In this document: positions 33,501 through 43,026 of the stretch, one piece after another
Numbering within the stretch: position 1 is the stretch's first letter
Layout of the letters: each line of letters opens with the position of its first letter
Source: Branchiostoma floridae
Lineage: Eukaryota > Chordata > Leptocardii > Amphioxiformes > Branchiostomatidae
Length of the DNA: 64,000 bases
Direction of reading: 5' to 3'
Assembly: GCF_000003815.2 (NCBI RefSeq)
Contig: NC_049982.1
Span: forward strand, 3,212,663 to 3,276,662
Notes under the pieces: generated by a model
Told to the model about the DNA's origin: nothing
Seen by the model: only the letters and a program-made list of their open reading frames with translations
Database searches by the model: none
Program-made: the position numbers and the translations under genes

Positions 33501-36241
33501 CATCATCTTCCAGTTCCTCTTCTGCTGAACCAATCAGAACACAGTTAGGGTTTAAACCAACCAACCAATCATCATCCTCATCATCACTGCAATCGATCAG
33601 AATACAGTTCAGGTCCAGACCAATCAACACCCTTGTCAACTTTCACTTCCTCTTTTCCTAAAATCAAGAAGACCAATTGTTCACACCAATCAATCATTTT
33701 AGTGGACCAATGAAAACCATCCTTACATAAGATGAAGCCAAAAGTGAATCAGTAAGCAGACAATGTTTCAATGGACCAATGAGAGCCGTCCTCACGTGAC
33801 ATAAATCTGTCGGTGGTGTTGATTTAACCAATCAGTAACTGAGTAAGCAGACAATTATATGAACCAATTAGAGCCATCCTTACATGACAAAAGCCATAGG
33901 TGGTGTTAATTACACCAATCAGCAAGCACACAATGCTTCAATGTACCAATGAGAGCCATCCTTACGTGACATGAACCCGTAGCTGGTGTTGTTTAAACCA
34001 ATCAGCAAGCAGACAATGTTTAAACGGACCAATGAGAGGCGTCCTTACGTATCATGAAGTGGCATTGTTTAAACCAATCAGCAAGCAGACAATACTCAAA
34101 TGGACCAATGAGAGCCGCCCTTACGTGACATGAACCCGTAGGTGGTGTTCTTGTACTCGTCCCAGTGGATCTTGTCGTCCCTGTTGAGGTCGTGGCTGGA
34201 CCACTGCCTCTCCACATCCTCCAGGATGTACTTCTTCTGGGTGTACTGGATCCACTCCTTCAGCTCCTGCTGGGTCACAAAGCCGTCCTGGTCCTTATCG
34301 ATCTTGTCTACCATGTCCCTGTGGGGAGGAAACAACATCTGGGTCTTAAAGTGTGTCTTAAAGTGTGTCTTAAAGTGACTGGTGTGTCTTAAAGCGTACT
34401 GGTGCATCTAAGTGACTGGATCCATTCCTTCAGCTCCTGCTGGGTCACGAAGCCGTCCTGGTCCTTATCTATCTTGTCTACCATGTCTCTGTGGGGAGGA
34501 AACAGCATCTGGGTCTTAAAGTGTGTCTTAAAGTGTGTCTTAAAGTGACTGGTGTGTCTTAAAGCGTACTGGTGCATCTAAGTGACTGGATCCATTCCTT
34601 CAGTTCCTGCTGGGTCACAAAGCCATCCTGATCCTTATCGATCTTGTCTACCATGTCCCTGTGGGGAGGAAACAGCATCTGGGTCTTAAAGTGTGTCTTA
34701 AAGTGTGTCTTAAAGTGACTGGTGTGTCTTAAAGCGTACTGGTGCATCTAAGTGACTGGATCCATTCCTTCAGCTCCTGCTGGGTCACAAAGCCATCCTG
34801 ATCCTTATCGATCTTGTCTACCATGTCCCTGTGGGGAGGAAACAGCATCTGGGTCTTAAAGTGTGTCTTAAAGTGTGTCTTAAAGTGACTGGTGTGTCTT
34901 AAAGCGTACTGGTGCATCTAAGTGACTGGATCCATTCCTTCAGCTCCTGCTGGGTCACGAAGCCGTCCTGGTCCTTATCTATCTTGTCTACCATGTCTCT
35001 GTGGGGAGGAAACAACAGCCGTGTCTTAAAGTGTGTCTTAAGGTGTACTGATGTGTCTTTAAGTGACTGGATCCATTCCTTCAGCTCCTGCTGGGTCACA
35101 AAGCCATCCTGGTCCTTATCGATCTTGTCTACCATGTCCCTGCAGGGAGGAAACAACATCTGGGTCTTAAAGTGTGTCTTAAGATGTACTGGTGTGTCTT
35201 GAAGTTGAAGTGTACCGGTGTGTCTTGAAGTTGAAGTGTACTGGTGTGTCTTAAAGTGACTGGATCCACTCCTTAAGCTCCTGCTGGGTCATGAAGCCAT
35301 CCTGGTCCTTATGAATATCAATTTTGTCTACCATACACTGAACTGACTACCATGTCCCTGCAGGAAGGACACATACATACATACAACTGTGTCAAAGTGT
35401 ACTGGTGGGTCTTTTACTTGTATTGTTGTGTCTTGAAGTGAACTGACAAAGTTTGTTGGTGTGCCTTTAAGTTTGCTGGTGTGTCATATACTGGATATAG
35501 TACACTAAGTAAACTGTGTCAGTAAGTCAACTGTTGACTGTTCTCTTCACGCAAAAAATGTTGTCATCTGTAAGTTTATTTGTTTTTAAATTACCTCTGA
35601 CAACTTACATTATTAGCCACTGAAGAAAGTAGTTTGAGGTCTGAAATGTAAGTGTAAAGGTCCAGGCCCATCTAATACTAGTACACTGTTGGGTGTGCCC
35701 ATTGCTTAGCCTGATATGATTCATCAATAGTCTTCCTGGTTACATCACCTAGCAGACATTCCTGTATGGACATCAGCACTTCTTCCTGTCTAGTCTACAA
35801 GCAGAGGTGTGGTTCTTCTGGCTTAATTTATCTGTTCTTTTGCAAGAAGCTTCACGTTCTACACATTTGAGAACTCCACAGACTTATCAACAAGCTTAGG
35901 TGCTAGTCTGTGTGTGTGTTTGTTTGTTTATTTGTTTTAGGGCTACAGCTTACCCCAGTCTCTAGTATGTCTGTTTGCTTGTTTGTTTGTTTGTTTGCTT
36001 GTTTTGAGACTACAACTTACCCCAGTCTCTTCTTGCTCTCCTCTGGGTCAAGTTGGTCGAATGTGTGTGCGTCCTCCCCAAGGAACGCCTCATGGTCGTA
36101 GTCGGAGTTGTGGTTGTCGCCGTAGTGATCCTGCTCGCTCAGGGGCTTGTCCACCACACGGTCCTTCTTCCCGTCGGTGGGCTTGGGGATGGCAAAGGTC
36201 AGCGTGGTCAGGACGACCAATAGGAGGAGCAGGTTCTGCAT
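30535..36241 (-). CDS. CALU: Calumenin-like CREC-family ER calcium-binding protein
   Basis: Low-affinity calcium-binding protein of the secretory pathway. Coding exons: 36241-36021, 34318-34125, about 33082 into the gap at 32921, 31885-31825, 31487-31291, and about 30739-30535. The start [17 protein letters not shown] is a signal peptide; an in-frame Met six codons upstream is less likely. EF-hand loops are visible in order: [60 protein letters not shown], and a sixth broken by the gap at 30637-30736. The end [18 protein letters not shown] is nearly diagnostic of calumenin, with HDEF as ER retrieval signal. Expected length is about 315 residues. A noncoding first exon probably ends at 38552, and 5' UTR continues from 36291 to the start. 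A second CREC-type gene lies next upstream in the same orientation, suggesting tandem paralogy. Reticulocalbin is the alternative name. Confidence 0.95.
30637..30736. other. Assembly gap (100 N) in calumenin last exon
   Basis: On the minus strand the gap separates a 'tttcag|GAC' acceptor from [12 protein letters not shown]. Only a few codons of the sixth EF-hand appear to be missing, so 100 N is unlikely to be the true length unless another border repeat lies here. Confidence 0.9.
31065..31240. mobile_element. Palindromic MITE, ATCTCCAAGCAGATC family
   Basis: 'atctccaagcagatccta' at the left pairs with 'taggatctgcttggagat' at the right; TA flanks both ends. Imperfect palindrome throughout, ending 50 bp from exon 5 of the calumenin gene. 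Confidence 0.88.
31680..31815. repeat. ~110-bp direct repeat in calumenin intron
   Basis: 'acaatgagcttaaccaaaga' followed by 'cagagagtgaagg' occurs near 31680 and again near 31785, with 'gccaaacaccc' blocks alongside. The second copy abuts the exon-4 donor. Confidence 0.7.
32484..32717 (-). repeat. Exon-3 donor-spanning array of calumenin gene
   Basis: Four visible copies of exon 3's end (EHMKDIVVQ), the donor GTGGGG, and a (TTTGT)n-like intron piece, roughly 58-72 bp apart. The array continues into the gap at 32718, where the true junction must lie. Confidence 0.93.
32718..32921. other. Assembly gap (204 N)
   Basis: Falls inside the exon-3 donor array. Its non-round length suggests a size estimated from read pairs. 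Confidence 1.
33060..33590 (-). repeat. Exon-3 acceptor-spanning array of calumenin gene, ~73-bp unit
   Basis: The acid-rich start of exon 3 ([10 protein letters not shown]), its acceptor and the 'gattggtt' intron piece recur about seven times at ~73-bp steps. Three slightly different units form a ~219-bp higher-order repeat. Exon 3 is thus flanked by border arrays on both sides. Confidence 0.92.
33600..34110. repeat. Degenerate 'accaatgagagccgtcctta' repeats
   Basis: About seven diverged units containing 'ggaccaatgagagcc', 'ttacgtgacatgaa' and 'aaccaatcagcaagcagaca'. The last unit runs into the donor of exon 2 (34125), so this is an older donor-side array of the same kind. Confidence 0.75.
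34230..35350 (-). repeat. Exon-2 acceptor-spanning array of calumenin gene, 170-bp unit
   Basis: The intact exon is 34318-34125. Six upstream copies repeat the acceptor and the first EF-hand ([20 protein letters not shown]) but not the rest of the exon. Acceptors lie near 34488, 34658, 34828, 34998, 35138 and 35345. Four steps are exactly 170 bp. Copies are almost identical, so the spread is recent; the outermost is diverged. Confidence 0.95.
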
Positions 36242-36407
36242 GATGGGGTCACAGGTCACGGGTCGGAGGTCAAATCAGAGAGAATCTCGCCTGTGGGATG
36301 CAAACAGTTAAAAAATTATTGACGAAAGACATTTAAGTATGTGGCTTGGGGGAAGGAAGGGGGATATTCTATTTCCTCCTATTGAAACTTGTATGGAATT
36401 TTCTTAG

Positions 36408-36731
36408 TTGTATCTGTCTATTGGGATTTTCATTATCATCGAAACTGGAAGACATAACCGCACTCCTCTAGAACAACGAATATGTAGATACTGCAATCTA
36501 GATAAGTTAGAAGACGAACATCATTTTGTAGTAGAATGTAGTTTGTACAAGAAAGAGAGAGCTGAACTCTACAGACTAATAGAACCCATGTTCCCCCACT
36601 TCATACGTCTAAGTAATATAGACAAATTTATATTCCTAATGAATCTAGACAAACCTTTACTTATAAAGCATATCTGTTCTTACATTTTCAATATCACAAA
36701 GAAACGAGAAGAAGCTGAATGTACGCAGTAG
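36408..36731 (+). pseudogene. 3' fragment of a non-LTR retrotransposon ORF
   Basis: Encodes RNRTPLEQR-like sequence, then ICRYCNLDKLEDEHHFVVEC, the Cys/His knuckle typical of the C-terminus of non-LTR reverse transcriptases. It ends KKREEAECTQ. The same last ~24 codons and 3' UTR recur at 60376-60565. It sits in the first intron of the calumenin gene, on the opposite strand, and lacks the polymerase domain. Confidence 0.75.
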
Positions 36732-36809
36732 ATTACGATCCTTGAGTAGTGTAGATTCATTGTACCATTATATCATGTTGTTTATTTTTTTTTATTTTAT
36801 TCATTTGTT

Positions 36810-37311
36810 CAGCTGTTAACAAACAGCCAGGGTTGCCCAACTAGCCAGTGGCTATTACTAAGGGCTAGCCCTGTGCATGTTCGCAAATGCTTACTCACGG
36901 CGCGGCGGGGTTATGCCGCCCCTCTCGGGGTGACATACCCTTTCGCTGATGTAAATCACCGTGTGGCTGATACGGAATGGAGGTTCGCCAGGCCTCCATC
37001 CGGGTGATTTGAAGTGAATCACCAACTCCAGACAGAAGGGTTTTTGCTCCATCTCACACCGCACCATCGCACGTGTGGGGGTTCTTTAACGTGCATGGGG
37101 TGTGACTCTCCCCATACACGAGACCTCCATTTAACGTCCTATCCGAGGGACGGCCCTAGCCGAAGCTAGGTACTCATTTTCACCTGAGTATAGTGAGGAA
37201 AGCCGTGTAAAGTGCCTTTCCCAAGGGCACAAGATCGGTGACACGCAGACGGATTCGAACCCGCAACCTCTCGGTCACGAAGCACGAATGCCGCCACTGC
37301 GCCACGCGGTC
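36810..37311 (-). mobile_element. ~500-bp tRNA-derived SINE
   Basis: Read on the minus strand it starts with a tRNA-like head: A box GTGGCGCAGTGG and B box GGGTTCGAATCC. The body includes 'ccatttaacgtcctatccga', a sequence I recall as common in invertebrate SINEs with a conserved central domain. CATTTGTT occurs on both sides (36802-36809 and 37312-37319), a likely target duplication. It splits the 3' UTR of the retrotransposon fragment at 36408, as the unbroken copy at 60.5 kb shows. Confidence 0.82.
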
Positions 37312-38149
37312 CATTTGTTGTGACCTGTACTAAACCCAGTGGGTATGAATGTACAATAAAGGTCTTCATTCATTATCACTGTTTAGTGACAGAGGCATTT
37401 GTATAGTCATTACAACAGTTACTCAATCAACTGGATAAGTTTTTTTGTTTTTAAAAATGTTGCTTCAGTACTTTCATTGATGGGACGTACCACATTCATT
37501 GAGGCACTGATTTGATTTTTCGCTTGTTTTTTTTTTTTAATTTTCCATAATTTGAACATTGAGATTTATTTTTCACTGAGTAAACAAGCTTATCATCTCC
37601 GTTTGCTCTGCAGGGGATGACCCAGATATGTAGACATACAGACTTGGTCACCATCAAATGTCAACCACACCATGGACAACAACCCCCCCCCCCAAAAAAA
37701 AACTAAATAGACTCGTCTCGTCAGGCATAACTCACTTGTAGACTAATTTACTTATCGGCAGCGAGCCTCTTGACGCGGCGCATAAATAAACAGCAGTAAA
37801 GCCGAGAAAAACAACATTCCAATCGGCATTCCATGGTTTGTGAAGAAGCTTTTGCATAGTAAACAGCCTTAGACACGTCAGCTTATATCAGAGAAAGGTC
37901 CCTCCCAGCGGTGGATAGCTGTGTTGGTTTGTACACGTAAGCACTCAGCAAGGCGCTCACTTCCGTCTTCAAGACCAAGCTCCTGTCTTTAATACGCTTT
38001 AAGTCCAGCTTTTCCAAACGTCGATAAAAGTAGGTGATGTTAAACTTGAGCTTGAAACACAATATATAAAGTATTTGTCCAGTTTTAGAACTTATTTAGC
38101 ATCCTGACTACAACATATCATCGTGACGGGTAATAACAAGAGACGCTAG

Positions 38150-38620
38150 TCGGAAGTGTCGGAGACGCGGCCGAGAGTTGTGCTACAACAGGACCAGAAA
38201 ACATGAAATCTTACACAAAATTAAGCTAAATTCTGGCCAGATTATTTCTGGTTAGCCGGGCCCGTGATGGGTTAGTCGCAGCGGGCTCACATGGCCGTGT
38301 AACGGTGCTTTAATGAGCCGCTAATTAGTCTAGATAAAGACTCGGGCTCAGCTGTCAAACCTGCAAAACATGCAACGTGGCGACCGCTACAGGCCGGCGG
38401 CAGGGATTCCCCGGCCGTCCGCGGGATTTGGGGCCGAAACCGCACAAAATAACGACACAGACGGCAAACGCCGGCTCTACGCTACACCAGAACGCAAACC
38501 TGTCGGATAAAAGTCGATAAAGTGAATGCGAAGCGAGGAGGAAAGTCTTACCTGGTCGCGATCAGAAGTTTCCAGTGGAGTGGGCTCGACGCCGGAAGTA
38601 AGGGTTAAAGATCAGATCAA
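38150..38620 (-). promoter_or_regulatory. Probable calumenin promoter and noncoding first exon
   Basis: A donor (CGCGACCAG|GTAAGA on the minus strand) at 38552 would splice to the 5' UTR acceptor at 36291. The surrounding DNA is GC- and CpG-rich. The start site is not defined; 38160-38550 would be the start of intron 1. Confidence 0.45.
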
Positions 38621-39352
38621 CAAGTCAACCAATCACAACATGGCTGTGCACCACATGATGAAAGCCGACCAATGGAGCTGCGTGGTAGATCCCTGGGCAA
38701 TTAGAGCCACAACAGCACTGCGTTAAAGTACCGAAGCTTCTGATTCGCTGTTACAGTCACGAGGACTGATCTCTCTGCTATGATTGGCTGACAGGCGCCA
38801 CGTCGCTGGCTGGGGTCTGACCCGGAAATAGAATCCGGCACCGCGCCGGCAGGTCAGGAGGGGCGACTAACCGCGGGAAAATTTGATTCTGTGAGACCAT
38901 GATGTAGACACTCTCTGAAGAGCAAGGTCACAAAACTTCTCAGGGTAATCTTACCATAGACGTGAATTTGAATGCTTAAGCTTTCATAACAGGCTTCCAG
39001 TGGTGTCAGTCGAAGGAAGGGACAGACGGCGCGGCGCCAATTGATGCACGTTTGAAGCAGACGACACACACAACGCCGCGAAAACGTCCACTTCAGTTCA
39101 CCAAGGAGTATTAAAAAACGTCTCCAATTTACTCACAATTTGGAAGGACGGTGAGTCGAAAAGTACGCCACTCCTCCGTGTCTACCTTCAATGATGAGTC
39201 ATTGATGTTATTTTTGCCGTTTACTAACAGATCGATTGCAAGTTACCATGGAAACTCGTTGTTTGTACGTATGTATCAGTTGCTTATTTTTGTGTCTACG
39301 CAAAGCATTATTTTTTTAACATTCATGAGTAAAGTTCAGTGAATTTTTTCAT

Positions 39353-39356
<4 letters not shown>

Positions 39357-39384
<28 letters not shown>
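39357..39384. repeat. T28 homopolymer
   Basis: Uninterrupted run of 28 T. Positions 38620-40030 otherwise show no gene. Confidence 0.95.
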
Positions 39385-40032
39385 GTCTATTGATATTTCA
39401 GACTCCTGGGTAACGTTAGCCCGATTCAGTCAGTCAGTTTGTAGATGCAATCGGAGATGTAACGTGATAAATGGAGCCTGTGTTGGGGAGGGGCACTCAC
39501 AACGTAACAGGGGCATGCTGTCTGCGGGCCCCAAAGATTTGCTCTTGAACTGATGTAATCTAATCTGTCTGTGACCAGATAGTAGTGTTTTGCCCATCGT
39601 TCCTGCGGCCAAGCAATCTAATCATACACCATATATCTTATTGAAATTAATAATATGGAGTTCTTTGCATTGCTCATTACTAGATTAGCTAGTCGGGCCT
39701 CCATTTTTAGGCATTTAACCTTTAAAATTAAGCAGTGACCAGGATTCTCTGTTACTATGGAAACTAGTTATCTCAGTTTGAGAACGATTGGTCCATGTAA
39801 GGATGTGTTTATATAGATAAACGGTATACCGGGTGTCCCCAAATCTCCTGACTTAGAAGTGTTGGTCATAAGGGTTCTAGTGGCCTGATCAATGGAAAGG
39901 TTGCTACAAGCATGACTTATATTAGTCTGGCGGCATTACATTACATTAATCTTCTTTCATGCTCCAGATCCGTGCATATTCATGTGTTTCAAGGAGACTC
40001 GTTTAGTCGTTCTAGGTGTCAAAGGTCATTGA

Positions 40033-41520
40033 CCCGGGCTGTCTCTGAATCCACACAAAGCAAGTGGACCAGACGGCCTACCAACAAGGATCCTCAAACT
40101 AGCAGCTACTGAGTTAGCCCCTGCTCTGACTATTATTTGTCAGAAATCACTTGAAACTGGCCAAATCCCTTCCCCATGGCTACATGCCAATATCTCTCCC
40201 ATCTTTAAAAAGGGGGACAGGACTGATCCTGCAAATTACCGTCCTGTTTCTCTCACATGTGTTTGTAGTAAGGTTATGGAGCACATAGTGCAATCACAGA
40301 TGATGGATCATTTTGACAAATACTCTATATTATCTGACAAGCAGCATGGGTTTAGGAAAAAGCGTTCATGTGAAACCCAACTTATTTTAACTACAACTGA
40401 CTTAGCCCATTCTTTAGATACCAGGTCGCAAACAGATATGATTATAACCGACTTCGCAAAAGCTTTTGACAAAGTTCCTCATGATCGCTTACTCCTAAAA
40501 CTCCAAAATTATGGTATTAGGGGTAAGGTTCTCCACTGGATTTCTAATTTCCTCAAAAATCGTAAACAAAGAGTGGTAGTTGGGGGAGAGCACTCAGAGT
40601 GGGCAGAGGTAGTCTCTGGAGTGCCCCAGGGCACTGTGCTCGGACCACTACTGTTCTTAGTGTACATTAACGACTTAGCCGACAACCTCAACTCTAACAT
40701 CCGTCTCTTTGCGGATGACTGCGTCATTTACAGGGAGATAAACAGTGACAGAGATCACACCCTCTTACAAGAGGACATCAATACATTAGATACATGGCAA
40801 AACACATGGCAGATGAAATTACACCCGGACAAATGTTTTGTTATGCGTTATACCCACAAACGTAAACCTAAACTCTACGACTACAAATTAGGAAGTCATG
40901 TTCTAGCCGAGACTAACAACCACAAATACTTAGGAGTCACACTCAACAACCAGCTCTCTTGGTCACAACACATACAGTACAGTGCTTCCAAGGCTAACAA
41001 GACGTTAGGCTTTGTGAGACGCAATCTTTATAACTGCCCCAAATCAGTCAAAACAAATGCATATACATCCCTTGTTAGACCGCATTTAGAGTATTCCAGC
41101 GCTGCCTGGGATCCATACCACAAAGAGCACATTGCTAAGTTAGAGTCCGTTCAAAAAAGAGCGGCTAGATTTGTCACAAACTCGTATCATAGTTATGATA
41201 GTGTCACCAAACTTGTCTCTGATTTGGGGTGGGACACTTTACGCAACAGAAGGACAGCAAATAGATTAACAATTCTACAGAAAGCAAGACACCACAAAGT
41301 AGCCCTACCGGTCGAAACTCATCTAAAGCCTGTACCGCGCCAATCGCGACACTCAAACCCAAATTCTTACAAGGCTCTACCTTTTCACAAAGACTGCTAC
41401 AAACATTCCTTCTTCCCACAAACCGTGAGAGATTGGAACTCTCTACCGTACGAGGTCACGGAGATCACAGACGCTCCAAAGTTCAAGGAGGCAGTTCTCC
41501 AACGCCTCAGGGAACATTAA
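40033..41520 (+). CDS. Non-LTR retrotransposon reverse transcriptase, 5'-truncated
   Basis: Copies element RNA into DNA at a nicked target. The frame is open from 40033; a stop lies at 40030-40032, and an internal ATG at 40276 is not the natural start. Seen in order: HKASGPDGLP, FKKGDRTDPANYRPVSLT, KQHGFRKKRSCETQL, DFAKAFDKVPHDRLLLKL, VPQGTVLGPLLFLVYINDL and the catalytic FADD followed by CVIY; then thumb and the WNSLP C-terminal block. These are the hallmarks of the jockey/CR1-type clades. The endonuclease domain and ORF1 are missing, so this is a dead-on-arrival copy, yet the RT domain has no frameshift or stop and so inserted recently. The 3' tail runs to about 41830 ('aataaacagtaataag'). 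Confidence 0.95.
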   Translation, partial: PGLSLNPHKASGPDGLPTRILKLAATELAPALTIICQKSLETGQIPSPWLHANISPIFKKGDRTDPANYRPVSLTCVCSKVMEHIVQSQMMDHFDKYSILSDKQHGFRKKRSCETQLILTTTDLAHSLDTRSQTDMIITDFAKAFDKVPHDRLLLKLQNYGIRGKVLHWISNFLKNRKQRVVVGGEHSEWAEVVSGVPQGTVLGPLLFLVYINDLADNLNSNIRLFADDCVIYREINSDRDHTLLQEDINTLDTWQNTWQMKLHPDKCFVMRYTHKRKPKLYDYKLGSHVLAETNNHKYLGVTLNNQLSWSQHIQYSASKANKTLGFVRRNLYNCPKSVKTNAYTSLVRPHLEYSSAAWDPYHKEHIAKLESVQKRAARFVTNSYHSYDSVTKLVSDLGWDTLRNRRTANRLTILQKARHHKVALPVETHLKPVPRQSRHSNPNSYKALPFHKDCYKHSFFPQTVRDWNSLPYEVTEITDAPKFKEAVLQRLREH

Positions 41521-41912
41521 GGCGCAGCACTCCCCCTGGACGCTTTGCCCCAACTGAGGGGCGTTGTCCAGTACCCAATCAAGATCAAGAAGATCAAGAT
41601 CAAGGTCTCATCGACTTAGGTTTACGACTTACGATTCTGACCGAAGCTCGCGATCGGTAGCGTATCTGTTGTAATTGTTTTGCCTGTTGGTTGTTTAGTA
41701 TCTCATATTTATTTTTATTTTTGCTATTCTGTGTTATTCTGTACAGGACACGCCTGGAAAGTAGTGTGCTAAGCACTTAGTGCGTTCAACCATGTATAGA
41801 GAAAACAGTAGTAAATAAACAGTAATAAGTTTAAGTGTAATAAATAAACAAGATACAGATAATCACTGCATCAATCAATTCTTTCTTTAGATTGCCAGGC
41901 TCTCAATAATAC

Positions 41913-41918
41913 TTTATT
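41913..41918 (-). terminator. Polyadenylation signal for the CREC-repeat gene
   Basis: AATAAA on the minus strand (CATCAATAAAGTATT), about 1.1 kb after the stop at 43027. Positions 41830-43020 would then be 3' UTR; nothing else is seen there. Confidence 0.45.
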
Positions 41919-43026
41919 GATGTTTAACAACACAAGATAAAAAGCAATATTGTACATTTATCCACGGGACAATAAACGATCGATCAGCAAATATTACAAC
42001 GCGTCTTTGAAAAAAAGCACCGCTGCTTATAATAATACTGTCTCTACAGTCAGTAATAGTAGCTTTTTGTGCGGATTGTCCTTAGAAGCTCTTAATTAAT
42101 GATAAACAAGTCATGGTTAATGATTAAAAAACATATATGATCCAATGGTTACTATAATTGAATAATGTCATAGTTATGATAATATAATAATAATAAAGGA
42201 TTTATTCGGTGCTTGAAAATGTAAAATTTCCAAACGTTAGACACAATTCAATTATCATACACTAGTTAATTTCTATGTAGACACTTACAATACAAGCTTC
42301 ACCTGACCATAAACCTATGTTAGATCTTCCGACGCCCCAGGTCGCATCTGTTAGTTATATAACCCTGCAGTCATATTTCTGCTGTTGTCGCAGTGTCGTC
42401 CTTAAACATGACTGCATGGCTCATCAGGCTTCTAGACTACGTACGGCTGTTTCTGACGTAACAAACTTGTTTCCCGCAGTCAGGTGCGGCGTCAATATTA
42501 CAAATTCTACCATGTAATAATCCTTCCGATAACAAGAAGAAGGAGAGAAAAACGGTGAGTCCATACTCGATACATTCCGTGTCATTTTCGCTCTCACAGA
42601 TCTAATGATTATGCGCAAGAACGGGCTATGGGGCCTTGGTTGAGGCACGGCAGTCAGTGCCAACAATAGACTTCCACACACTGGGTTTGTCATGAAGTCA
42701 TTCTCAGATTATTGTTATTGCGTCATGTAGAAATACAGCCAACAGAAATCTAAACTGAAAATGTTTCAATTACACTGAAAGAAAAATCAAAGCGAACACA
42801 TAGGTGATAATCTTATACGGTTTGTCCGGTACAGATATATGAACATCCTGATCAGAGAGTCATTGATCATTGTGACAGTGTCGCCCTGTGTTTAGCTATG
42901 ACACTATTGTGATTGTGCAAAATAAGCACAGAACGTAGAATTGGTGATATCTTCTGTTAAAACATGAACAAATGGTGAACGAGAAATTGCTTTTTGTCCT
43001 AACAATGGACTAATAAGACCGACTGC

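Noticed and set aside
36408-36731. Small host gene with a zinc-finger-like motif
   Set aside because: The Cys/His pattern and the repeated 3' end at 60.4 kb mark it as the tail of a retrotransposon ORF.
37245-37311. Functional tRNA gene on the minus strand
   Set aside because: A and B boxes are present, but it heads a ~500-bp repeat flanked by a likely target duplication. It is a SINE head.
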